64,000 bases of DNA. It comes from Sanderia malayensis. Lineage: Eukaryota; Cnidaria; Scyphozoa; Semaeostomeae; Pelagiidae. The DNA is taken from contig RQOL01000906.1 of the NCBI GenBank assembly GCA_013076295.1, positions 4,588,001 to 4,652,000 of the forward strand, given 5' to 3'. A model generated the notes under the pieces. The model did not search any database and was not told where the DNA came from. It saw only the letters and a program-made list of their open reading frames with translations. A program made the position numbers and the translations under genes. This document shows positions 46,840-57,600 of the stretch, piece after piece; positions within the stretch are counted from its first letter, which is position 1, and each line of letters starts with the position of its first letter.

Positions 46840-48683
46840 CTAAAGCTGTAAAATGGTAAAATGTCACATTTTGAAAACATTTCCTCATTCCGTCATTTAT
46901 CCCATGTGAGTTATTTTTAGAACTCGGGCCCAGGCCGATGTCACATAAAACACGCTGCCGTGTCAGCAAAACCCACCACTTGTTGTTTGATTTCTTGCCT
47001 TGCAAAATGTGTTGCGAAATGTGTTGCAAAATGACACCTTTAAACTTCGAATCTTTCAAATTTATTTCAGTTTATAAACAAATATGAAATCACCATTAAG
47101 CATTTATCTGATGTTCAAATCTCTATTGTGTGTGTATCACAGAGCATTTATAAAACTCTTTGGTATGCAGATATAGCTTGTTGGCCTATAATTTTGAGGG
47201 GAAACTTGCCTGTAGTATGTATGTAACTTTTGTTATTGAAAGTAATTTAATAATTTCTTTATTTGTATTTTGTAAAACTTTTCCTCCCGATGGACGGTCA
47301 AACATTTTAATATTAGAATAGTGTGCGCTCCTCCTTAGAAAATGTTACCCATTTCCACTTTAGGCCTTTGAAATTATTTGAAAGGAAATTTTCAAAAGCA
47401 GATTTATTTTCCAGGTATTGAAGATGCAGGAAGGGCCTTCTGTTGAGGTATTCATGTGATTGTTCATTTGCCCAGGCCCAGAAAGATTGAGAAATAGTAC
47501 ACTTGGATCAAAGGACTATCAGCTGTCAGTCAGGTATTTAGATTCATTACTTCCTTCCTGTCTTAGGACTTGGCATTAGTATAGATGCCCTATTTCCTCT
47601 GATTTCTTCTAATAATGAAATTCAGTGTAGTTTCCGGATAGAATTTTTATAGTCGTAGTTAATATTACTGTTAGCTAGTAGTCCAGTCTAGGTTTTTGTA
47701 TTTGAAGTTAAGATTTAGCATTAGCATTAATAATGCCAGTTTTAGTATCCCTCCTGGTAATTGCAGCCCAAGAGAATTGGAATTCCCAGGGGAATATAAT
47801 AAATCTAACCTAACAATAAAGCTCAAACTGCAACTCCAGATTAAAATTTTAAGTGTACTGGAAAACCTAAGTAAAAACTATATACTGGAAATTTCATTAT
47901 GCAATTCATAAATATGACTAAATTTGAGAAAAGAAGAAGGTAAATATATAAACCAGTAATAATTTCATTCTAAAAAAACAAAAATGTTTCTTCTTGATTA
48001 TTTCTTCATTCATCATAGTTTTCTTCTTTCTTTCTGCATAGAATTAGTAAAGATAGCTAAATCTACATTTTATCCACCAAATCATAATGAACATTACTAC
48101 CTAAATTAACAGAAATTCTTGAACCTCCACAACCATTTCCTGATTTTCTTTCTCTTTTTTTCAGATGCATCTTCTTAAGTTGGATGATGGTTTTATGATG
48201 ATCTCATGCTACAGTAACTGAAAGGCATTCATAAAAACAATTTTATACCTACAAGAAATGAGTAATTGCAAATTTTCTGTAGTAATGGAAATTGAATTAT
48301 TAAAATCATTGAAAATATATTTTTTGTACTGATGATTCGTTATATGTGAGCTGCAAATGCTGCAATTTATCACATCTGATTGACACCGTGTCACAATACC
48401 CAGCTTGAAAAAAATCAAATATATATTCTTCTTCCCAACTCCATGGAAACTACAAACTGCAACTATTATACAAAAACAAATAAATAAATTCTAACAACAA
48501 AGAAATTAAGTTTGTCAAATTTAATTACATAGGCACATAGATAATAAAATAAGAGGGGGATATTCACATAATGTAGATGGACCCGTGTAAAGCCATGGTC
48601 AACATTTTGACAATTCTTTCTGGCTGCGACATGAAATTTCTCAATATAAATGATTTTATAAACTAGGGCTTATACATACTTGA
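46840..48683. other. Spacer between LRR and RING genes
   Basis: 1.8 kb, both neighbours on minus. The true 5' exon of the LRR gene probably lies here but could not be picked. An open minus frame at 46826-47059 with CAACACATTTCGCAACACAT direct repeats was not called. The rest is AT-rich with nothing recognisable. Confidence 0.45.
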
Positions 48684-49363
48684 TTAATTAGCATAATAAA
48701 CGGTATTAGGTCTTGTGAAACTTCGCAATTTCGATTGGTAAAGCTCGCCCAAATCTTTAGACTTTTTCCCAACGATTGTCTTTGCTTTATTTGGATGTTT
48801 AGACTTTTGAGTGCCAAGGATTGTCTTGCTTTTCAACAACGAGACATTTTTTCCCTCCTTAGACTTGCTCTTTTTCTCCGTTACCACTTCGTGGAGCCTA
48901 AATAACACACATTTAAAAGCGGATAAGATATGAAACAAACAAAGGAACATCAATGAGAAATACCAAATAACCGAAGGAGAGGGCCTAGATAGGCCAATAG
49001 TGGAAATTTTAGAGCTTCAAATAGTACTTACTTCATGTGTTCCTCTAATTCCCAGTGCCACATCTGCTGCTTGCATGACTGAAATTTACACTCCCGAACA
49101 CCAAGCTGATACATATTGCTAATATTATCCTCTGGAATACCAGGCTTTTCTTTCGGGAAAGCTTCGTTTTGTAAGCACACAGGACATCTTGACAAGGATG
49201 CATGTCGAACACCTGTTCCGTAGAGGCAATCTGCACAGACTTTATGCTGGCACAAACCATAAACCATCTCCAGTTTGCAACAGAAGCATATAGGACAGTT
49301 GTAGGCTTTCTCGTAGATCTCTTGATAGTTCAAATCCTTCATAAAACTTTGAGAATTCTCCAT
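48684..49363 (-). CDS. Small RING-finger protein, probable E3 ubiquitin ligase
   Basis: Two exons: 49032-49363 and 48684-48897, joined in phase 2 (HMK at the junction); 181 aa. Residues about 23-63 form a C3HC4 RING: CPIC, then 11 residues, C-x-H-x2-C-x2-C (CQHKVCADC), then 13 residues and CPVC. RINGs of this type bind a ubiquitin-conjugating enzyme. After the RING come further Cys/His (ECKFQSCKQQMWHWELEEHMK is 21 long in total; key residues Cys 92, Cys 97 and His 103, approximate) that could form a second small metal site. The C-terminal 70 residues are very Lys/Ser-rich and basic, with two related KSKTILGTQKSK / KAKTIVGKKSK segments. The start is the first ATG after an upstream AG-rich region. 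Substrate unknown; not recognised as a named gene. Confidence 0.8.
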
Positions 49364-51062
49364 TTTATCATCTCCCTGTCAAGTGTGTTAGGCCTATTTT
49401 CCTTCGACTGATATCAAAGGAAAGAAATAAAGAACTGACCACACCACGAAACGAAAAAAAAAACAAACGACAGCGCCTTTTTTGCTAGATCAAATCTTAT
49501 TGGCTGGCTTGCTGTACGGAAAGCTGCTGATTGGGTAATAAAACACAGATCAGTACAGACCGATCACAATACAAAACACTTCAACATATGGAGAAAACCT
49601 GGAATAAGAAACCTTGGTGTTCTGGATGGAATAGAGGAACAGAAAATTGTGGAATAATGGAAAATCAGGGGAGATTATTGATACCAGTAGTCAAAAGAGG
49701 TTTTTACCGTGGAAAGTCTACGATATATCGCATGCGCTCTTCAAAAACTCCCACATGCAACCCACCAAGACAATTCAACAGCTGCATTTCCATGTCCAAC
49801 ATGACAGATCTGTATTGACAACTGTTAAAGGCATCGAAACTTCTTCGAGAGAAGTCTTGCTGGTGAACACAAACCCACCAGTAGTCTAGACTTCTTTTAG
49901 AAGCTTCGCTTTGACTTTAACAGTGAATATTACATTGAGTTTCAAAACAAAAAATAATTATTGTAAAATATAAATAAAAAGAGGTTTGAGAAAAAACAGA
50001 GGGAAGAAAAAATTTCGCTAAAAAGCGAAACCCCCTCTTCCCAATACGGGTCAGTGCTTCCCCGTGTAAGGCTGCTACTAAACCCCCAATTTACGCATTT
50101 TGCCAAGAGCACTCTCCCAACCCTAATGCCCCAAAGAAATGGCGAGTGCTCTACCCCAAGCCGAAAGTGTTGAAAAACCCAGTAGCATTTTAACACCTAG
50201 GCCCGGCGACCGCCGACGGAAAGAACTCTGTTGCTCAATGAAGTACACATGTGCAGTTGGCAATGGATTAGACGTGGGAATACACTCCAAAACACATGCG
50301 CATATTGAATAAATATCAAACACGAGTATTGGTACAAGAGACTCAGTGGTGACCTTTCTTTGACTACTGATACAAATTATCTGCCCGAAACTCGATTGTG
50401 GAGTATGGACCAAAGTACCCAAACCAAGGCATGTTCCAATTCAACAATATTTCAAGACATTTTATCTCCCTTACCAACGGTTTCAATTAAAACGGTTGTT
50501 TTGGAGGCAAACAACAAATGCAAAAATGTCAAGAGAGAGAAAAAAAGAGAATAGATGAGAAGGGCCGAACATGTTTCGAATCTTAACCTTAATTAGCCAC
50601 TTATTAATAATGGTGTTCGCTGTTAAACAATCCCTTATCAACGCAAAATCGCTAAAAACATTATTATTCTTAAACTTCAGAGCATTCTCATAAAAAAGTG
50701 TACACATTTCGTTTGCTGTTTCTCGAGACCCACTTTATTAAACACGTCATAACTAAAGAAAATCGTTTCTATTCGTAAATCGTGGCGATATTTTCACAAA
50801 TCTACTAAAGATGTCTCTAATTATTTAACGTGCACTCAAAAACACCCTTCGTTTTGTAAATTCGCAACGGCTTCGCACCCTCAGCTTTGTAAATAAGGTT
50901 GCTTCTTAATTCAAAAAGCATGCAGTTGTGCAAATATGAAAAAAAAGGAAGAACAAAATAAAACAGAGATATTCGTATAAAATATCACACATAGTGTGCG
51001 CGATTACTGTCCCTCTTTCATTCGAGTGAAGAAACAAATATCGGATTATCCACTGCGGAAAA
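49364..51062. other. Spacer between RING and ShK-protease genes (divergent)
   Basis: 1.7 kb separating divergent genes. Moderately GC-rich stretch at about 50030-50440 with open frames of 57-99 codons on both strands but no motif or splice context I can support. Promoters of both neighbours lie here; a TATA-like box is at 50976-50982. Confidence 0.5.
50976..50982 (+). promoter_or_regulatory. TATA box candidate for the ShK-trypsin gene
   Basis: TATAAAA, 81 bp upstream of the ATG at 51063. Position fits a TATA promoter with a short 5' UTR. Motif match only. Confidence 0.5.
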
Positions 51063-54000
51063 ATGACTCGATTTCTGCTTCTTGCAACGGCCATTTTGGC
51101 ACTTTGGAAGAACGCTGAAGGTATGGATAACATTCACGAAAACCAGCGATACAAGATGGATAACCTGTTTCATCAAGAATTTTAATACCAGGATTTAACG
51201 GTTATTTTAATTGAACAACGATGCAGTTCTTTTGTTATTCTGTCAATCTTGATGCACGAAGTATTCTTTCTTTCCTCATAGCACAGTGCGTCGACAAGGT
51301 GGACAAAAACCTGTGTTCAAGTTGGAAAAACGCAGGCTACTGTCAACACTCGTATGTCCCATACATGAAAGCAAACTGCGAAGCAACCTGTCTCTTCTGC
51401 ATACCAGGTATAATAACAACCGACAATCCTTTCTTATCACTCAGAAAGATTCTTACCACTCAGCTCCTTTCAACCAAAAAGCTGCATGATAAGTTAATGA
51501 TGTAATGATTATAAGCTCGTTAATACATTTCAGTGCCACCAACAGTCGATCCCTACCCAAACTGCAAGGACAAGTCCACATACTGCTCTTCCTATATCAA
51601 CTATTGCAAAGACCCTGGGTACATAGCATACTTGCAAAATAACTGCAAGAAGTCTTGCAACTACTGTCGTAAGTAGCAACTCGGTGTTTTCTACCATTGT
51701 ATTAACCCCCGTCTACGGGTGGATATTTATGTTTAGCAGGCAATGGCAAGTACGATGCATAACGGGGGTATCTGTATCAATGTATTTCAGATTTAACGAC
51801 TCGTCCACCACCAACAACGTTGCCGACAACAGCCTACACAGTACCAGGCGGAGCGAGTAAGTGCAAAAAGATAAATGGAACCAGGCCCAATATGAAGCCT
51901 GTGTACATAGAGGTTTCGTATTGAAAGTTCAGATTTCAATGTTTGCATAAAGCAAACACATTTAAATCTCCAATTAGCACGTAAAAACTCTGTTTCTCTA
52001 TGCTATGAACTATCACGTCCCTTAAACTGCTTAACAGTATAGAACTGATCGTTGGCTTAGTGACCTCCCGAATTTACACAAATGTTGCTTAGCGCATTGG
52101 GTATTTGTAATTGGGCATATAGTTAATGTTTGGTATATGGGGACTCTACTGCGTTTAGGCAATAGAGATAGGATATAAGATAATTTTAAATTCCTCTGTG
52201 GTTTAGGTAGCAGATGACGCAGACATCTACTGTCAACTCTAGCTATATCGAACACTGGTTACCCCGAACTCTCATCCCGCTAACTCGAACACGAATCACG
52301 ATATATCGTTACGTCGGAGTTCGAGATAGCTAGACTATGGCCATCTCGAACTTCGAGAGTGGGTAAACTGCATATAAACATAATGTTTCATCTCTATCAA
52401 AGAATCCCTGCAGCCTGGCTGTGGCAGGAAAGGATCATCACACACGAGGATCGTCGGTGGCACAATGGCAAAACCAGGCGATTGGCCTTGGATGGTCACT
52501 TTTGACTACAAGAAGAACTATATAAATCCAGGTCACCATTGCGGAGGAGCACTAATTAGTGATGAGTGGATACTCAGTGCGGCTCACTGTTTCTACAGCG
52601 ATCAAGATGCGAGCCAATACTCGCTCATACTCGGTAAGATGATCAATTGCCTTTGCGTAGCCGTGTAACTTGACTGGATTCAACCGCACGCTATTCAGAC
52701 ACAGATTCATTCCATAATTCGGAACCCAGGGATGTTAACCTTAAAACAATGCCGGAAATCCACGCCCTAAGTTCAGAAATGATTAACAAACGTACTTACT
52801 AATACTCAGTACAAACAAAAATAAAGAGCAGCGGATTTCTAATAAAGTTAAACCCGGCACATAGGAATGAAAGCCTATGGACGAAATAGGTTCTTACTTC
52901 AAGTTTCTAATGCAATGAAACTCTAATCAGCCATATTTGTTCTGACAATATCACTATGTACCTAGGTAACAAGGTACATAAGCGTACACAAGTATACACA
53001 GGGAAACAAACAACAGGAAAAAAGATTCAATCTACTATAACAGGCAACTGGGGCAAATATTAAGTTGCTAATGACAATCCAAAATTATCATTGCTTCTTC
53101 TGGAATAAAAACTATTTTCTTAAAACCGAACAGATTCTACAATACAAGGTGCATACAGCCAAATCTGCATAGTTCGAACTCGTGTAATTTGAACTTTGTC
53201 TAATTCGAGCGAAATTCTCTGTCCCTTCAAGGATCACCAATGAACCAACTCTTATAAACAAACCTCTATAATTCGAACTTTTTGTAATTCGAACATTTTC
53301 ATGCTTCCCCAGGGTGTTCGAATTAGACAGAGTTGACTGTAAATCCAAAAAAGAGCCTTAAAGTTCTTGTTTCCTGCATCGAACCAATACATTCTTTTTG
53401 TACCTCCCATCCATAGGCGAGCACGACCTCGGTTCTAATTCAGGTTATGAACAGAAGCTACCAATAGCTGAAATCAGGCTGCACCCAAAGTACGACCATA
53501 GCATCTTCGATTACGACCTTGCATTGGTCAAACTGGCACGTAAAGCGACCATAAATGACCGCGTAAAAACGACCTGCTTACCAGATCACAACACCACATT
53601 TCCTCTTGGAACAAAATGCTACGTCACTGGATGGGGACGCCTGAGTCATGGTGGTATTGCGCCAAAGGTTTGTTGATATGCTCCCAGGAGTAAAGTTGCA
53701 ATGAATAAGCTATACACAGCATTACAATTATCGGAGAAATTTGCCAATTCTTCCGATTTTCAAAGCTCTTAACCAGAAACCTCTAATCAGAAACCAATTC
53801 CTCCTTTCATGCAACCTCTAATCAGAAACCAATTCCTCCTTTCATGCAACCTCTAATCAGAAACCAATCCTCCTTTTATGCAACCTCTAATCAGGAACCA
53901 CTTCTCCTTTTATGCAACCTCTAATAAGAGACCAATTCTCCTTTTATGGAACCTGTAACCAGAAACCACTTATTCATCTATGCACCCTCTAATCAGAAAC

Positions 54001-54324
54001 CACATCTCCTTCTATCCAATCCAGATACTACGACAAGCACAGGTCCCACTGATTTCCAGACAAACCTGCCAAAATGCTAATCAGTACCACAAGGTAACAG
54101 GGAACATGCTCTGTGCTGGCTACGCCGAAGGGGGCATCGACTCATGCCAGGGCGACAGCGGTGGTCCTCTCGTCTGCAAGACCCAGGATGACACTTGGTT
54201 CCTCTGGGGTGCCGTATCGTGGGGCGCTGGTTGTGGCGCAGCAAACAAATATGGTGTCTATGCAAACACGAAAGCGCTCAGACCATGGGTTGATAGCGTT
54301 GTCTTCGCAAGTAATCAGAGTTAA
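51063..54324 (+). CDS. Secreted serine protease: ShK-ShK-trypsin
   Basis: Seven exons: 51063-51120, 51282-51407, 51534-51668, 51791-51856, 52403-52633, 53417-53667, 54025-54324; 388 aa. Signal peptide [20 protein letters not shown]. Exons 2 and 3 each encode one ShK domain with six Cys ([13 protein letters not shown]..., ending TCLFC; and [11 protein letters not shown]..., ending SCNYC). Exon 4 is a Pro/Thr linker. Exons 5-7 encode an S1 protease: activation site R|IVGG, His in SAAHC, Asp in YDLALVKL, Ser in GDSGGPL; Asp six residues before the Ser (SCQGDSGG preceded by D) predicts cleavage after Lys/Arg. PGCG before the activation site and TTCLP can pair as the usual propeptide disulfide. 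All catalytic residues are intact. ShK domains occur in many animal enzymes besides toxins. Exon 5 starts after ATCAAAG at 52402; the later CTGCAG would break phase. Confidence 0.9.
52230..52378. mobile_element. MITE-like fragment with CTCGAAC motifs (protease intron 4)
   Basis: CTACTGTCAACTCTAGCTAT near the left and TCGAGAGTGGGTAAACTGCA near the right, with repeated TCGAAC/GTTCGAGA motifs; looks like a decayed relative of the 53154 element. It lies about 30-170 bp upstream of exon 5. Confidence 0.55.
53154..53341. mobile_element. TACAGTCAACTCTG MITE, copy 2, reverse orientation (protease intron 5)
   Basis: 188 bp from TACAGCCAAATCTGCATAGT to TTAGACAGAGTTGACTGTA. Reverse complement of the copy at 33163-33351 across its whole length with scattered differences. 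TA at both ends. Confidence 0.88.
53768..54016. repeat. Minisatellite, about 36-bp unit, protease intron 6
   Basis: About seven units of the type AACCTCTAATCAGAAACCAA followed by TTCCTCCTTTCATGC. It runs to within 10 bp of the exon-7 acceptor, and the pyrimidine-rich part of the last unit doubles as the polypyrimidine tract. Confidence 0.9.
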
Positions 54325-54681
54325 AGACATTTTCACGAACGTGTACAAGACCCATTGTATATTGCAACCGTTGAAATGATACATTAACTTCTTTATCGTA
54401 TTTTTCTTGTTGTCTTCCTAGCATCAATCTTTCTTATATACCTCCAATACAAAAAGAACCTTGGACCACAATCAATGAAAAAAATTCTCCAAACATTATC
54501 AAATCAATCACCGCTCAAACAAATTATAACCTCAAATTCAACTGAATAAAACTTTAATCCAAGCATCAAAACAAAAATCATATCACCAATGGATATACAA
54601 AAAAGGAATCGATTACAAAATATTAGGACTATATTCCTTCTTCTATACTTTCTATAAGCTACAGAGAACCTGTATGCTATT
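54325..54681. other. Convergent 3' flanks of protease and VWA/Ig genes
   Basis: Short spacer between two converging genes. AATAAA at 54545-54550 is a likely poly(A) signal for the plus-strand protease gene, giving a 3' UTR of about 240 nt. No strong AATAAA was found for the minus-strand gene. Confidence 0.5.
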
Positions 54682-57600
54682 TCATGTCAGGAATTCATCG
54701 TTTTTCACCACACGACATGACTGCTTGGCGAAATTCGTTGATTCGATGGCGTCAACGAGGTTTGATAACTGGGTCATCGTGAACGCGTTTTTCTCCTCAA
54801 ACGAGGCGGAAACATCATCATCATCATCATCACCGCCATTCTCTCCACGCAGATCCAAAGCGACGTTTATTAAGCGAACCTTCTCTGACGGATAGTACCG
54901 CCTAACTTGCCTCAGCACACCTCTATCAAAGGCCCCTTTCGTCAAGAAAACAACAATTTTTGTTGACGAGAGTGAGCCGCCCTTTTCGTTTAGTACATCG
55001 TTGTAGACTTTGCGCAAAATGCCCCGATAATCAGCTGATCTATAGTCACGCGCCATTTGATCAACAGCGGACTTGATCTGGCTTTGGGATTCGATACTAG
55101 CAAAGCCCCGGTGACTGCGCAAGTCCGCGCTGAATGTAGCCAATGATACCTTGTTGTCAGAAGTAACAGATAATTTGGATAGAAGTTCACTCACGAATTC
55201 CTTTGCCTTGTGCCACCGGTTGCTTCTCACGACTCTCGATCCCTCCACGACAATGGCGATGTCTTTCAGCCGGGAAAAACATTCTCCTGCAACAAATCAG
55301 TCGATTACAATCAAGGGCAAAGTCGATTATTCTGCCCCGAATACAAAAATCCAGTAACCCCATCATGACAAGTCTGCAGAGAACGCATATTTCAAAATAT
55401 AGGAACTTCATTAAACTAAAGAAAAAATGTAGCTATTGACGCAATTGAACGAAGCGGATGTTTAATTTGCAATAGCTACTGGGAAATAGACCGTTTTCAC
55501 ATTCATTTTTGAAAACAAGATCCAACATCGAAACGAAGCTACGACAATAAGAAACGCAAAGTGCGATTCTTTCAGAGTGGTACCTTATCGTGCCAGTTGT
55601 ATTGCCTCCCTAGTAACATCATTATTTCAAAAACGAACGTGAAAATGGTCTACATACACGTACATTAAACCTTATAGGACAAACGTTCAGATATAACGAG
55701 GCAAACACTTAGCTCCTTGAACTGCGTTTTTCAGTACAAGATACCCCCGGTCTAGCAAAATTAAGCTATAATAACAAAGCGGTAAAAGTCGAAACATTTC
55801 ATCAACTAGCTGCTTCTCAGTATAGAAAGCCCTCGACTAAACAATCGTCCAGCGTATAACAAGTGCTCTATGGGTTAGTTGCAGCTAAATCGGGAAACAA
55901 TTGCAAATCACGACTTACCTCTGAGAGCCGTGGCTGAAATACGCTTCGATGCAGTGACTAATCTGCGAAAGCTTCCATAGCGAATCACATTATCCTTCTT
56001 TGGATACGCTGCAATGGCCTGCAGTTCCATGGGATCCACGCTGCCACCAACACCAACCGATACAATGTGTATTCCATCATTCAACAAGGTCAGCGCAGCG
56101 CGTCTCGCCAACACAAAACCGGGCAATCCACCGATGGATGTTGACTTTCCATCCGTCATCACAAACAGGACCTGCTTTCTGCCTGCTCTTCGGGCCTGTT
56201 TGAATTGCACAGCGGCCATGCGAAGGCCTTCACTCGTACGCGTGAAACCGCCGTAATAGGGCAATCGCTTCACCTTACTTTCAAGCTGCGAAGTCGTGTA
56301 GCTGCGCAGGGGAATCCTGACGTATGCATTCGTGCCGAATGTTATGACGCCGAGTTTCAAGTCGTTGTCTGCTTTAACGAATTGCAAAGCAAACCGAGTC
56401 ACGAATGATTTGACGTTTCTCCAGTTCCTCAAACCAATGCTACCAGATGAATCCAATGCGAATATGATATCAGTAGACTGGAATTCTATTCAAAAGAAAC
56501 AAAATTCATTATTCATCACACAGACATATGCACGTGTCTATAGCATTTTCAGTTTGACATAATTTGACAGAAGCAACCTCATCATGGTCTCTTTTTCGCA
56601 AAAAATAACGAGAGAGAGGATAGACGCTCTCAGAATAATACCAATCTGCTACTCAGAATTTGATATCTTATTAAGCTTCGTGGATCAAACTTTTGCCATG
56701 TTAGACCCAAAACGTAAAAAATGCAAAGGTTTTCCCACCAAAGGTTTTCTTAACTGCACAGTGAGGTCATTAACAGACATTCCATTCTATGCAATATACA
56801 GCATAGGCATATTAGATTGATTGCAGCATAGGCATATTAGAGTGATTGCAGCATAAGCATATTAGAGTGATTGCAGCATAAGCATATTAGAGTGATTGCA
56901 GCATAGGCATATTAGATTGATTACAGCATAGGCATATTAGATTGATTACAGCATAGGCATATTAGAGTGATTACAGCATAGGCATATTAGAGTGATTGCA
57001 GCATAGGCATATTAGAGTGATTGCAGCATAGGCATATTCGATTGATTACAGCATAGGCATATTAGAGTGATTACAGCATAGGCATATTAGAGTGATTGCA
57101 GCATGGGCATACTAGATCGATTACAGCATAGGCATAGGCATATTAGAGTGGTTGCAGCATAGGCATATTAGATTGATTACAGCATAGGCATATTAGAGTG
57201 ATTACAGCATAGGCATATTAGAGTGATTGCAGCATGGGCATACTAGATCGATTACAGCATAGGCATAGGCATATTAGAGTGGTTGCAGCATAGGTAGAGT
57301 GATTACAGGCATACTAGAGTGATTGCAACATAAAACATACCAGGGTCGATGCATTGATGTATGTTAACAGATCCAATTGATCGAGTCACTTGATTATTAT
57401 TGCATTTCGTACAAGATGTCTTTCCTGGCTGTTCCTGGTAAGTTCCAATGCTGCAGTTAATGCATTGACCATTGTGTTCAAATGAACCACTCGGACATTC
57501 AACTAAAAATTAAAGGAATTATAACAAATTGCATTAAATGTTTTCTGGTCCAGAAAATGCGTAAAATACCTACAACGATCACCATTGCTCAACTGGGAAA

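Noticed and set aside
46826..47059. Minus-strand frame of 77 codons upstream of the LRR gene as its first exon
   Set aside because: It is not in the phase needed by the acceptor at 46840 and contains direct repeats (CAACACATTT) typical of non-coding repeats.
49531..50554. Several open frames of 57-99 codons between the RING and protease genes
   Set aside because: No recognisable domain, no consistent splice joins, both strands open in places. A small unannotated gene cannot be excluded, but I cannot support one.
56795..57312. Regular 25-bp repeat that could suggest a CRISPR array
   Set aside because: Units are directly adjacent with no unique spacers, and the locus is an animal intron.
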